DNA of 64,000 nucleotides from Pseudofulvibacter geojedonensis (GTDB taxonomy: Bacteria > Bacteroidota > Bacteroidia > Flavobacteriales > Flavobacteriaceae), in assembly GCF_042675745.1 (NCBI RefSeq), contig NZ_JBHTJM010000011.1, positions 124,001-188,000 on the forward strand, written 5' to 3'. The notes under the pieces were generated by a model that saw only the letters and a list, made by a program, of their open reading frames with translations, was not told where the DNA came from and did no database searches. Position 1 is the first letter of the stretch. Every line of letters begins with the position of its first letter. A program made the position numbers and the translations under genes. This document shows, piece by piece, positions 34,254 through 41,724 of this stretch.

Positions 34254-35036
34254 TTATTCTATTTCTAATCTCGCTCTTCTTAAAACTTTTTCTCCGACGT
34301 TAGTAACTGCTATTTCTATATAATTTACATTATCTTTTCCAGTAGCTAATAATCCTAGTTTCACGAAATAACCAAAAGAGTCAGTTAAGTCTTCTGCTTT
34401 TATCCAGCCTTGTTCTTCTTTTCCGATACTTTCAACTAATTCAATGAATTCGTCTATTAGGTTTTTATTTTTGATTTTATTGAACAGTACATCTACTTCG
34501 TTATCTAAACTTATATTTTTTATTGATTCTTCTGTACCATTATTTTCTTCGTCGTTAGAATTCAATTTGTCTATTGTTCTTTCAAGTTCGGTTATCTCTA
34601 AAAGAAGTCTTTTTTTATTCTCTCTTTCTTTTTCTAGTTTAGCCTCAATTTGAGTCTTTTCAATTCTTAAATTTTCGTATGTTTCCTTGAGCACTATTGA
34701 TTTACTGTCTGTTATTTTATAAATCCAAGGTGTAATTTGTTTTTCAGAAAAATTTGTAATTAAACGTGAAATTGCAAGAAGTAAATAAGTCAGAATTAAT
34801 AATCCAAAAGCCCATAAAACAGTTTTAAATAAATTTCCAATAAAACTTTATTCTTTGTAGTATGCTTTTATAAAAGCAACTTTATTTTCTAATTTATAAT
34901 TGTCATCAAAATTAAAAAGAGTATAAATTAATTCCCAGTTTAAAACTATCCAAACTATAACGTATGTCCCTAAAAAAGGATTTCGAGTTTTTTCTTTGAA
35001 ATTATCACGAAATGAGATTAAAAAATCTTTTATCAT
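34254..35036 (-). pseudogene. Cassette membrane/coiled-coil protein broken by an in-frame stop
   Basis: The frame opens at 35036 (MIKDFLISFRDNFKEKTRNPFLGTYVIVWIVLNWELIY, a membrane segment) and meets TAA at 34848-34850 after 62 codons. Beyond the TAA the same frame continues without another stop: SFIGNLFKTVLWAFG, LLILTYLLLAISRLITN (second membrane segment), then a coiled coil (KETYENLRIEKTQIEAKLEKERENKKRLLLEI) and a C-terminal domain to 34254. Without the TAA it would be a 260-residue two-helix membrane protein with a cytoplasmic coiled coil. One base change (for example AAA or GAA to TAA) explains the break. The internal segment 34254-34694 could still be translated from an internal start. 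The 3' end lies 7 bp from attC-like site 2. Confidence 0.85.
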
Positions 35037-35053
35037 AGTTTCAGTTTAATTAT

Positions 35054-35119
35054 GCCCAACGGCCCGCATAGCTGTCGTAGCGGGCTTTTGACCGCTACGA
35101 CAGCTATGCATTGTTGTGC
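35054..35119. repeat. attC-like site 3
   Basis: A compact 66-bp site: left core GCCCAAC (35054-35060), a perfect 18-bp stem GCATAGCTGTCGTAGCGG (35066-35083) against 35092-35109, an 8-base loop, and right core GTTGTGC (35113-35119). The spacers between core and stem are unequal (5 and 3 bases). The HNH gene's stop codon lies inside it. Confidence 0.85.
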
Positions 35120-35964
35120 CTCGTTTTCTTTTCTTTCAATTTATTTTTCAATTGTTCGACGGAAAGATATTTATCATTAATTTTCCGATGAAGCATTCGA
35201 TGACAATTTGAGCAAACCAAAGCCAAATCTTCTAATTTTGTAATTCTTTCCCCTTGATTTATCGGTATAATATGATGACATTCGATGTATTCTTCTCCGT
35301 AAAAATCAATGAATGAAAAATTACAAATCTCACATTCGTATCTGCCCTCGTTCAACGCTATTTGTTTTTTTTTGTGGCTTATAGAACCGTCTCTTTCTCT
35401 AATTCTATGATTTCGGAATAAGAGCCTTCCTTCTTTCGTCTCAAAATCTTTGCTTAGTTCATCATTAAAATAGGTTTGATAATCTTTTTCATTTTCTTTC
35501 AGATTGTGCGACATAAACGGCTTAAATAATTCCCATAAATTTCGCTGATATTTTTCCAATTCCGTTTCGGCTATCAAATTCGTCATTAATTCGGCATTTC
35601 CCCAAGCTCGATTTCGGAAATCTAATTTGGATAGAAGGGAATTTTGAAATGGGATTTTATTTTCTTCTCCTGTGTAAGCAATAACTTCTACCAATCTTCC
35701 AAATCTAAAATTTTCTCTTTCGTTTTCTTCTATTAATTCGTTATCAATCGATCTAACCAAATGTGTTAAAAATCTTGGTTTGGCTTTACTCTCTCTTTGA
35801 AACAGAACAATTAATTCATCTGAATTCGGTTCGAGAATTCCACCTTTCAATCTGTCGGGATAGTGAAGAACAAACTCTTTATCTTCTAAATCCAAATACG
35901 CCTTTCCCGTTTCACCATTTGTGATATTTTTTAATCTCGTTATATTCTTATGGTTTATCTGCAC
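35104..35964 (-). CDS. HNH endonuclease, cassette-borne
   Basis: A 286-residue protein with a C-terminal HNH nuclease domain: RYECEICNFSF (first Cys pair), ECHHIIPINQGERIT (catalytic His), then LEDLALVCSNCHRMLHRK (second Cys pair and final His). This McrA-type arrangement with structural zinc is seen in modification-dependent restriction enzymes and other defence nucleases. The N-terminal about 190 residues match nothing I recognise and may read the target DNA. The last codons and TAG stop lie inside attC-like site 3, so gene end and recombination site overlap. The start is 29 bp from site 4. A defence role is likely but inferred. Confidence 0.85.
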   Translation of the reverse strand: MQINHKNITRLKNITNGETGKAYLDLEDKEFVLHYPDRLKGGILEPNSDELIVLFQRESKAKPRFLTHLVRSIDNELIEENERENFRFGRLVEVIAYTGEENKIPFQNSLLSKLDFRNRAWGNAELMTNLIAETELEKYQRNLWELFKPFMSHNLKENEKDYQTYFNDELSKDFETKEGRLLFRNHRIRERDGSISHKKKQIALNEGRYECEICNFSFIDFYGEEYIECHHIIPINQGERITKLEDLALVCSNCHRMLHRKINDKYLSVEQLKNKLKEKKTRHNNA

Positions 35965-35993
35965 CCGTTGGTTTTTTCTTTTTACTTAATGAG

Positions 35994-36051
35994 GCACAAC
36001 GTTAAGTGTATGATGCGTTATTTCAATAATGCATTATACATAGTGTTGTAT
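35994..36051. repeat. attC-like site 4
   Basis: A 58-bp site: left core GCACAAC, stem TGTATGATGCGTTATT (36007-36022) against AATAATGCATTATACA (36025-36040) with two G-T wobbles and a 2-base turn, right core GTTGTAT (36045-36051). The 64 bases 35996-36059 are identical to 39201-39264 (site 7). Confidence 0.85.
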
Positions 36052-36057
36052 TTAGTT

Positions 36058-37149
36058 TTATTTTTTATTTATTAAATCTGTTAAACTAGTATATAGTATT
36101 TCATCAGAATTTTTATAGAGTCTAAGCATCAAACGTTTAGCACTTGTCGTTTCGATATTATTTTCTATCACATAGAGATACTCTCCGTTTTGAAATCGAT
36201 AATCAAAACCAGAACCATATTTGGTTTGTTTTTCAACCTCTCCATTATACAAAACCAAACTTGGTCTATCGATTGTCGTGTTTGGTTTATTCCAAGATGT
36301 ATATCTTATTGTGCCATCTTTCAGTTCATCTACTTTAATTATGAACTTACTATTTTCAGAATGTATAATGTTTTCTTTATGTTCATTACTATAAGTAATT
36401 CGTTTATCTTGAATTTTAAATTTATAATATGCTTTATCATTACTAGCATAGAAGCAGCTATCAGAAACCCAATATACTTTACCAAAAGAGCTAAAATCAA
36501 ATTTATATTTTTCCTCTATGTCGTAATCTGTAATAAGAATTGGTTGTGCTTTTTTGTCTATCATTTGATGCAAAGAAATACCATCGAAATCAATTCCATC
36601 ATTAGCATAACTATAAATAAATTTTAGATTTGGTGAAAAAACAAGCTCGTTGCCTGATATATAAGACGTTGATCCATCTTCTAAGTTTATTAACAGATTT
36701 GAAATTGTTGATTCAAACCAATTTTCATAAACTACACAGCTATTTAATTTTTTTATGAATCCGAGATAAGATACACTAATAAGTTGTTCATCATCCTCTA
36801 AGCAATTTTTAATTGTCTTAATTCCTGTAGTAACGGTATAACACTCTTCTGTTATATTTACTTGAGAAGGAATTATAGTTTTATCTAATAATTGAGTTGT
36901 TTTAATTTGTTTAGCTTCTTCATAATCCTCTTTTTGTATAGTCGTTATGACTATATCATAATTTTCGTTGCCTCTAATAAATAAATTAAAATTTTTATTA
37001 TTCGGTATGATTGAGTCTACCTTCTGTTTATAATAGAGTGAATATTTTGATTCTATTTCGAGGTCATCTTTAAAGTCATTAAATATTCGATATTCTTTAA
37101 TTGAAATACTAAGTAAAAAAATATTGAGAATTATAGTCGCAAATTTCAT
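36058..37149 (-). CDS. Cassette hypothetical secreted or anchored protein
   Basis: A 363-residue protein. The N terminus MKFATIILNIFLLSISIKEYRIF is a signal peptide or single membrane anchor. The rest is beta-rich with repeated motif-like strands (VSYLGFIKKLNSCVVYENWF, GSTSYISGNELVFSPNLKFIYSYANDG, FGKVYWVSDSCFYASNDKAYYKF, GSGFDYRFQNGEYLYVIENN). This could be a propeller-like or WD-like extracytoplasmic domain. No family is recognised. The stop is 6 bp from attC-like site 4; the start is 23 bp from site 5. It is intact and so possibly expressed. Confidence 0.65.
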   Translation of the reverse strand: MKFATIILNIFLLSISIKEYRIFNDFKDDLEIESKYSLYYKQKVDSIIPNNKNFNLFIRGNENYDIVITTIQKEDYEEAKQIKTTQLLDKTIIPSQVNITEECYTVTTGIKTIKNCLEDDEQLISVSYLGFIKKLNSCVVYENWFESTISNLLINLEDGSTSYISGNELVFSPNLKFIYSYANDGIDFDGISLHQMIDKKAQPILITDYDIEEKYKFDFSSFGKVYWVSDSCFYASNDKAYYKFKIQDKRITYSNEHKENIIHSENSKFIIKVDELKDGTIRYTSWNKPNTTIDRPSLVLYNGEVEKQTKYGSGFDYRFQNGEYLYVIENNIETTSAKRLMLRLYKNSDEILYTSLTDLINKK

Positions 37150-37172
37150 TTTCAGGTGTTTGTTTTAATTAC

Positions 37173-37303
37173 ATACAACGGTCTCGGCTATGAGTAGTTG
37201 CGTGTTTTTGCACTAAACTTTGCAAGTACACACCAAGCTGAAAATCCGCGAGAATTTTCAGAAGTAGGCGAGAACAAGCAATTACTTATAGCCATTGTTG
37301 TAA
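37173..37303. repeat. attC-like site 5
   Basis: Left core ATACAAC, arms GGCTATGAGTAGTTGC (37186-37201) and GCAATTACTTATAGCC (37278-37293) pairing with wobbles, right core GTTGTAA (37297-37303). An inner 8-bp hairpin CTGAAAAT / ATTTTCAG lies at 37238-37261. Spacers are unequal (6 and 3 bases). Confidence 0.82.
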
Positions 37304-37311
37304 AACGTTTT

Positions 37312-38301
37312 TTATTGTTCTTTTATAAGTGAACATTCTTTATTGTCCTTGATTATTATTTTATCGCCACCTAAATAATCTAAAGAGCCTCTTATTTCCC
37401 CTTGCGAATATTTTAAGGTTATTGGGTCTGCAAATGAATATGAAATATAATTATAGTTGTCTTTAAATAGTCCATCTTTACTTTTTGGGTAACTTTTAAA
37501 GAGTTCCGTATTATAATTCGGTTCCATAGCTTTAATTAATGCTTTTTCCGCATCAAGAAAAATAGTCTCTTGTTTTGGAAAGTTTTCTCCCATTAGTGTT
37601 GCTGTCATTTCTTTAACGTCAGCATCATACCCAAATGTTCTAAATTCAAGATTGTCTTGAAATTCATAACATAACAAAACTATTTCGTGAGCAGGTAAAT
37701 CTTTGTATGTTATAGGGTTTTCAATAGAAAGTATGTCTTGAAATGTATTATGACCTGTTAGTCGTTTTAGAATACTTTGTTTAGTTGCTTTTCCTACGTA
37801 ATGTACTTTGTAATTTAGGAAAGATTTGTAATCTCCTTCAATTTCACAGTCGATTTGTTTTTTCCACCAATTTTGCAATAGTTTTTCAGGTGAAAACCAA
37901 AGCAGAAATTCTCTACTTTCTGGTAGTTGTTTCGCTAAAGAGAATCCGTGTAAATTTCCAAGAGGAAATTGTTTTTGAATGTCTTCTCTGTCCAAAAAAT
38001 TAAAAGCAAGAGCTATTGTGTCATCTGGTTTACTATCTACACATTTTTGTATTAGGGGTAATTTTCCTTTTAGAATATTAGGATTCCCTTTTTGATGAAT
38101 CTCAAAGTGCAAAGCATAGTCAAAAGAGTCAGGGACAACATTTTCAAACGTAATGATAGGTCTTTGTCCGATAACATATAAACTTGCTTTTTCCATTGCC
38201 AATTCAATCAAAGGGTCTTTTTTGACGACAGCAAATTCATAACCCGTTAAAGGTGCATATGCTAATTCAAGTCTATTTAGTATGCTTTTTCTTGTATTCA
38301 C
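37312..38301 (-). CDS. Cassette protein with GIY-YIG-like nuclease domain
   Basis: A 329-residue soluble protein. Residues about 165-265 show GIY-YIG features: YKVHYVGKATKQSILKRLTGH (Tyr, Val-Gly, then Arg and His at the expected spacing), and EKALIKAMEPNYN carrying the conserved Glu and Asn of the fold. The N-terminal 160 residues and the C-terminal tail are unassigned. Such domains cut DNA in repair, restriction and homing enzymes. The loss of a perfect GIY tripeptide makes activity uncertain. The stop is 8 bp from attC-like site 5 and the start 26 bp from site 6. Confidence 0.7.
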   Translation of the reverse strand: MNTRKSILNRLELAYAPLTGYEFAVVKKDPLIELAMEKASLYVIGQRPIITFENVVPDSFDYALHFEIHQKGNPNILKGKLPLIQKCVDSKPDDTIALAFNFLDREDIQKQFPLGNLHGFSLAKQLPESREFLLWFSPEKLLQNWWKKQIDCEIEGDYKSFLNYKVHYVGKATKQSILKRLTGHNTFQDILSIENPITYKDLPAHEIVLLCYEFQDNLEFRTFGYDADVKEMTATLMGENFPKQETIFLDAEKALIKAMEPNYNTELFKSYPKSKDGLFKDNYNYISYSFADPITLKYSQGEIRGSLDYLGGDKIIIKDNKECSLIKEQ

Positions 38302-38327
38302 TCAATTTTTTGGTTTTGGGAAATGTT

Positions 38328-38459
38328 TTACAACGTTTATATAAAGTGTCGTGCGACGTAGTCGGACGATTTGGATTTCCGGCAGGGAATCCACCTGTAA
38401 ATATACGCTTACTTTTGAAATAGGAGAGGAGTAAGCATGCATTTTATATGGTGTTGTAC
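38328..38459. repeat. attC-like site 6
   Basis: Left core TTACAAC (extended GTTTTACAAC), arms ATATAAAGTGTCGTGC (38339-38354) and GCATGCATTTTATAT (38435-38449) with one unpaired base, right core GTTGTAC (38453-38459). The middle carries GACGTAGTCG, shared with site 2, and an inner GGATT / AATCC hairpin. Confidence 0.82.
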
Positions 38460-38467
38460 ACAGCTTT

Positions 38468-39175
38468 TTAATTATTAACCATACTTTTTTCAATTCTTTC
38501 AAAAAGGTTAAAGAATTGAATTAATTCTGGTTCTAAAAATGTTATTCTATCATTGGCAATTACACCTTTAAAATCGTAATTGTACATCCTAATTTTAGAA
38601 AACAAATCACAGGTCTTTAATTCGCTAATTAGACTAATTTCTGATGCTTTTAGATTAGTGTCTAGAATTAAAATTGAATCACAAATTGGTAGAATTTCTT
38701 TACTTAAACTATAAAATCTTTTTATCCAATCTGAATCTTTATGTCTAGTTTTATTAGTAGGGATGTTATTAGCTAAAATTTTTATTTCAGATTCTGTAGG
38801 ATAATAATTACTAACAAAGCCAGATTTACTGTCTTTTGGGTAATCTACTTCACCATTATTTTGAGTGATGGCAACAAAATACATTTCAGATAGCAAGCTG
38901 TTTTTTGTAAATTTTATTTTGTCTAAAAAGCTATTTAAAAGAGGTAAAATTTGTTGTCTTTTTCGGTATTCTCCTAAATAAATACCGAAGAAATAGAAAG
39001 TTATTGATGCTAAAATAGAGTAACATATTTTAAGAAATATTTTTCCAAATAAAGCTCCTCCGTTAAAAAATTCGGGAATTTCTATTAGCACTAATTCTAT
39101 TGATAGAATGAATAGAAGGCTAATTATAAATAATAAGTAAAGATCTTTTCTAAATGAAGTAAATATTTTAATCAA
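38468..39175 (-). CDS. Cassette membrane protein of unknown function
   Basis: A 235-residue protein. Two membrane helices (residues 12-32 and 44-68) are followed by a basic stretch (GEYRKRQQ) and a cytoplasmic domain of about 165 residues with an alpha/beta look (ICDSILILDTNLKASEISLISELKTCDLFSKIRMYNYDFKGVI). Membrane anchoring plus a small soluble domain is a layout often seen in defence effectors, but no family is recognised. The stop is 8 bp from attC-like site 6, and the start is 23 bp from site 7. Confidence 0.68.
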   Translation of the reverse strand: MIKIFTSFRKDLYLLFIISLLFILSIELVLIEIPEFFNGGALFGKIFLKICYSILASITFYFFGIYLGEYRKRQQILPLLNSFLDKIKFTKNSLLSEMYFVAITQNNGEVDYPKDSKSGFVSNYYPTESEIKILANNIPTNKTRHKDSDWIKRFYSLSKEILPICDSILILDTNLKASEISLISELKTCDLFSKIRMYNYDFKGVIANDRITFLEPELIQFFNLFERIEKSMVNN

Positions 39176-39198
39176 TTGGATATTTTTTTTTGAGTTGC

Positions 39199-39256
39199 GT
39201 ACAACGTTAAGTGTATGATGCGTTATTTCAATAATGCATTATACATAGTGTTGTAT
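39199..39256. repeat. attC-like site 7
   Basis: Left core GTACAAC, right core GTTGTAT, with the same stem as site 4. The 64 bases 39201-39264 are identical to 35996-36059, 3205 bp away. Confidence 0.85.
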
Positions 39257-39710
39257 TTAGTTTTTTTCTTTCTTCTCAAAAGTACTTAATTTTTAAGTAC
39301 TACTAACGAAGTTAAAAGAAAAAGACGTAGTTCAAACAAACAGCAAAATAGCAAATACAAAAGGACTTCAATTGCTAGAGATAATTATGGAATATATACG
39401 GGTATATGATCCGTCATTATCGCTAGATTTAGAAAGATAAAAAGAAAAAAGTTTAACTAAAAATATTGGTAATAAGCTTGCTACAAGGCGATTTAAAGTT
39501 GATTTTGTTATTTTTTTTTCATAACTTATGTCAACGATTTTATTCGATTCCCGCTTATACAAATTACCATTTGCAACACAGAAATCTCACAAAAAACGTT
39601 GAGTTATCCAATTCCCATTGGCTAACCACCAAGATTTTTAGTTAATCCTTTTAAATCCCTTATTTTATCATTCCAATTGAAGGAGTTTTACAATTGTTTG
39701 TTTGAATTAA
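39257..39710. other. Probably non-coding first unit of the array
   Basis: This 454-bp stretch has no convincing gene. A 64-codon minus-strand frame (39562 to 39368) has no recognisable features, and its stop is 111 bp from site 7, unlike the true cassette genes. It contains a hairpin AGTACTTAA / TTAAGTACT (39281-39301) and GTTATCCAAT against ATTGGCTAAC (39603-39626), an attC-like dyad that may be a decayed site. Confidence 0.5.
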
Positions 39711-39752
39711 ATACAACAATTATATAAACGTAATTACGTTTATATGTTTTAT
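39711..39752. repeat. attC-like site 8 (right end, perfect palindrome)
   Basis: Left core ATACAAC (extended TAAATACAAC at 39708-39717) is the complement of site 7's right core. A perfect 24-bp palindrome follows at 39722-39745 (ATATAAACGTAA / TTACGTTTATAT). The right core is degraded (GTTTTAT, 39746-39752). TTACGTTTATAT also occurs in site 1's right arm. A second hairpin AAAATACAA / TTGTATTTT lies at 39759-39779. Confidence 0.65.
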
Positions 39753-39854
39753 GTGCACAAAATACAATAATTGTATTTTCTTACAAAACAGAAAATTTCA
39801 TTTTAAAACATCTTGAAATTGTATCTTGCAACTTTTTATTGCTTTGCCCTAAAA

Positions 39855-40526
39855 ATGTCTGATTCAAAAAAACTAAATCATTTCATAACAAAGTACCTAC
39901 CGTATTTTCCAATATTTGGGTTGGGCTTATATGTTATCGTATACACTTATGCTGTTAGTATGTATCCTGGTGGTTCTACCAATTATCCAGATGCTACTAG
40001 TTATAGTTTTAATCATAACTTGTTATGCGATGCTATGGACCCAATTACCAAAGGAGGGCATTATAATACAGCTCGTTTCATGGCTGTTATATCACACATT
40101 ATTTTGGGCTTAACCATGACTACCTTTTTTTATATTTTACCTAAAATATTCTCGGTACAAAACCTTAAAACCAAACTCATTTCTTTTTTTGGAATGTCGG
40201 CTATGACGGTGCTCATTTTTATGTACACCCAATACCACGATTTAATGGTAGTTATTACAGCAATTTTAGGTTCTATTGCCTTTATACCTTTTTTTATAGA
40301 GTTACATAGATATCATAATAAAAACTACAAAAGTTTAGTTTACTTGTGCTATGCTCTTAGTATAGTAGTATTTTTTATTTTTCAAACGAATATTGGAGTC
40401 TACTACCTTCCTTTTATACAGAAAATAGCATTTATAATAGATGCTTGGTGGGTTATATGGACATGCCAAATTGTAATGAACCTCAACAAAAAATCCTTGA
40501 AGTTAAACTTAAATCGCAACTATTAA
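39855..40526 (+). CDS. Multi-pass membrane protein, DUF998-like
   Basis: The start at 39855 (MSDSKKLNHFITKYLPYFPIFGLG, 223 residues) is preferred, as the ATG at 39813 adds an unlikely hydrophobic tail. About six membrane helices are visible (PYFPIFGLGLYVIVYTYAV; FMAVISHIILGLTMTTFFYILP; LISFFGMSAMTVLIFMYT; VVITAILGSIAFIPFFIEL; LVYLCYALSIVVFFIF; IAFIIDAWWVIWTCQIVMNL). The segment FNHNLLCDAMDPITKGG is reminiscent of DUF998-type proteins. Function is unknown. It borders the cassette-like array and overlaps the convergent gene by 4 bp. Confidence 0.7.
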   Translation: MSDSKKLNHFITKYLPYFPIFGLGLYVIVYTYAVSMYPGGSTNYPDATSYSFNHNLLCDAMDPITKGGHYNTARFMAVISHIILGLTMTTFFYILPKIFSVQNLKTKLISFFGMSAMTVLIFMYTQYHDLMVVITAILGSIAFIPFFIELHRYHNKNYKSLVYLCYALSIVVFFIFQTNIGVYYLPFIQKIAFIIDAWWVIWTCQIVMNLNKKSLKLNLNRNY

Positions 40527-40858
40527 TTTTCGAAAAGTCTATTTACTTTAAATGGCTCAGAAAACACATCTTTATTACGTTTTAAAGATTTTATTCCCTT
40601 TTGTAATTTATCAGTATCAAACTCAAACATAGTATTGTCATTATCCGATTGAGTGTTTACATTAGCTACTGTTAAACTATAAGCTTTGTTTAAATCAATA
40701 TTTAAAACAGCTTCATTCTTCTTCACGTCATTCAATAATGTAGTTTCAATCTGCTTTTCTAAGTTAATTGTAGAATTCTTTTCATTAACACTGTTCTGCC
40801 CTAAAGCAAATAATGGCAACACTAATGTTAGAAATATAATTGTTGTTTTATTCATCAT
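40523..40858 (-). CDS. Small secreted hypothetical protein
   Basis: A 111-residue protein with Sec signal MMNKTTIIFLTLVLPLFALGQ, then a helical, acidic mature part (NLEKQIETTLLNDVKKNEAVLNIDLNKAYSLTVANVNTQ) with no Cys. No family is recognised. The 3' end overlaps the convergent membrane-protein gene by 4 bp. Either ATG at 40858 or 40855 could be used. Confidence 0.65.
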   Translation of the reverse strand: MMNKTTIIFLTLVLPLFALGQNSVNEKNSTINLEKQIETTLLNDVKKNEAVLNIDLNKAYSLTVANVNTQSDNDNTMFEFDTDKLQKGIKSLKRNKDVFSEPFKVNRLFEN

Positions 40859-40907
40859 AAAAGTTTTTATACTTTAAAGATACAACAATCGTTTTTTCTT
40901 AAAAAAA

Positions 40908-41702
40908 CTAAACCAACGAATTATCTACAATCTTCTCTTCTAGATTAGTAAAATCGTATAAATTATGATCTAATAAATGAGACGGATATACATTCTGTAA
41001 AGCCTTCATCATAATAGAGCTTCTATCAGGAAAATCGGCTTCCCAATTGGCTATCATCTCTTTTACTTTTTTACGCTGCAAGTTTTCTTGAGAACCACAC
41101 AAATTACACGGTATAATAGGAAACTGTTTGTAATTGCTATACGCTTCTATATCGCTTTCTTTGCAAAAAGCTAAAGGTCTTAATATTACTAACTCTCCAG
41201 CATCGTTCTTAAACTTTGGCGGCATGGTTTCCATTTTTCCAGAGAAAAAGAAATTTAATAAAAAGGTTTCTATAATATCATTTCTATGATGCCCTAAAGC
41301 CATTTTATTACAACCTAAGTCCTTAGCTGCCTCATACAAAGTACCTCTACGCAATCTAGAACACAAACTACAAGTGGTTTTTCCTTCTGGAGTTTTTTCC
41401 ATGACCACTTTATAGGTGTTTTTCTCTATTATTTTATATTCAACACCTAATTCAGACAGATAATTAGGCAAAACTTCTTCCGGAAATCCTGGCTGCTTTT
41501 GGTCTAAATTAACCGCTACAATTTCAAAAGAAATAGGTGCTACTTTCTGAAAATGTAACATCATGTCAAGCATAGTATAACTATCTTTCCCTCCAGATAA
41601 GCATACCATTATTCTATCTCCATCTTCTATCATAGAAAATTGCGAGATCGCCTCTCCTACATCTCTATGTAACTTCTTTGTTACCTGTTTCATTGTTTCC
41701 AT
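40908..41702 (-). CDS. ttcA: TtcA-like tRNA 2-thiocytidine synthetase
   Basis: The start at 41702 (METMKQVTKKLHRDVGEAIS, 264 residues) is preferred over the ATG at 41744, which lies upstream of the promoter box. The ATP pyrophosphatase PP-loop is VCLSGGKDSYTML. The iron-sulfur cysteine pairs are CSLC (in TTCSLCSRLRRGTLYEAA) and CNLCGSQENLQRK. ALGHHRNDIIETFLLN is the family's nucleotide-binding segment. TtcA thiolates cytidine 32 in some tRNAs using a [4Fe-4S] cluster. The protein is slightly shorter than the E. coli enzyme but has all catalytic elements. Confidence 0.93.
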   Translation of the reverse strand: METMKQVTKKLHRDVGEAISQFSMIEDGDRIMVCLSGGKDSYTMLDMMLHFQKVAPISFEIVAVNLDQKQPGFPEEVLPNYLSELGVEYKIIEKNTYKVVMEKTPEGKTTCSLCSRLRRGTLYEAAKDLGCNKMALGHHRNDIIETFLLNFFFSGKMETMPPKFKNDAGELVILRPLAFCKESDIEAYSNYKQFPIIPCNLCGSQENLQRKKVKEMIANWEADFPDRSSIMMKALQNVYPSHLLDHNLYDFTNLEEKIVDNSLV

Positions 41703-41706
41703 GGGG

Positions 41707-41714
41707 CAAAAATA
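41707..41714 (-). promoter_or_regulatory. -7 element TATTTTTG of ttcA, implying a leaderless mRNA
   Basis: An exact TAnnTTTG match on the minus strand, only 5 bp from the ATG at 41702. Transcription would begin at or next to the start codon. Confidence 0.5.
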
Positions 41715-41724
41715 ACATAAATTA

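Larger units (their letters stand above)
32924..39752 (-). mobile_element. Integron-like gene cassette array without integrase (CALIN type)
   Basis: Eight attC-like palindromes bound seven units. The right core of each site is the reverse complement of the left core of the next: GTTATGC/GCATAAC, GTTGGGCATA/TATGCCCAAC, GTTGTGCCTC/GAGGCACAAC, GTTGTAT/ATACAAC, GTTGTAAAAC/GTTTTACAAC, GTTGTAC/GTACAAC and GTTGTATTTA/TAAATACAAC. The cores follow GTTRRRY/RYYYAAC loosely and differ between units, as expected if each unit circularised at its own site. Minus-strand genes end 6-8 bp from, or inside, the site to their left and start about 30-40 bp from the site to their right (about 18 bp for the broken gene). 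The array therefore reads right to left as gene-then-attC. No tyrosine recombinase is found in the window. The integron interpretation is inference from architecture; the repeats and complementarity are seen directly. Confidence 0.82.

Noticed and set aside
36190..36627. A 145-codon plus-strand frame inside the 36058-37149 gene
   Set aside because: Antisense to an intact cassette gene that has proper cassette spacing; low-complexity Ile/Phe/Tyr-rich translation.
39368..39562. A 64-codon minus-strand frame inside the first array unit
   Set aside because: No recognisable sequence features, far from the attC-like site (111 bp) unlike the real cassette genes, and in strongly AT-rich DNA where such frames arise by chance.
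32924..39752. Prophage, ICE or insertion-sequence explanation for the island
   Set aside because: No transposase, integrase, capsid or conjugation gene is present, and the unit-by-unit complementary ends are not explained by terminal repeats of such elements.
32924..39752. CRISPR array explanation for the repeated palindromes
   Set aside because: Spacings are 0.5-1.25 kb and contain genes; repeat sequences differ between copies; no cas genes.
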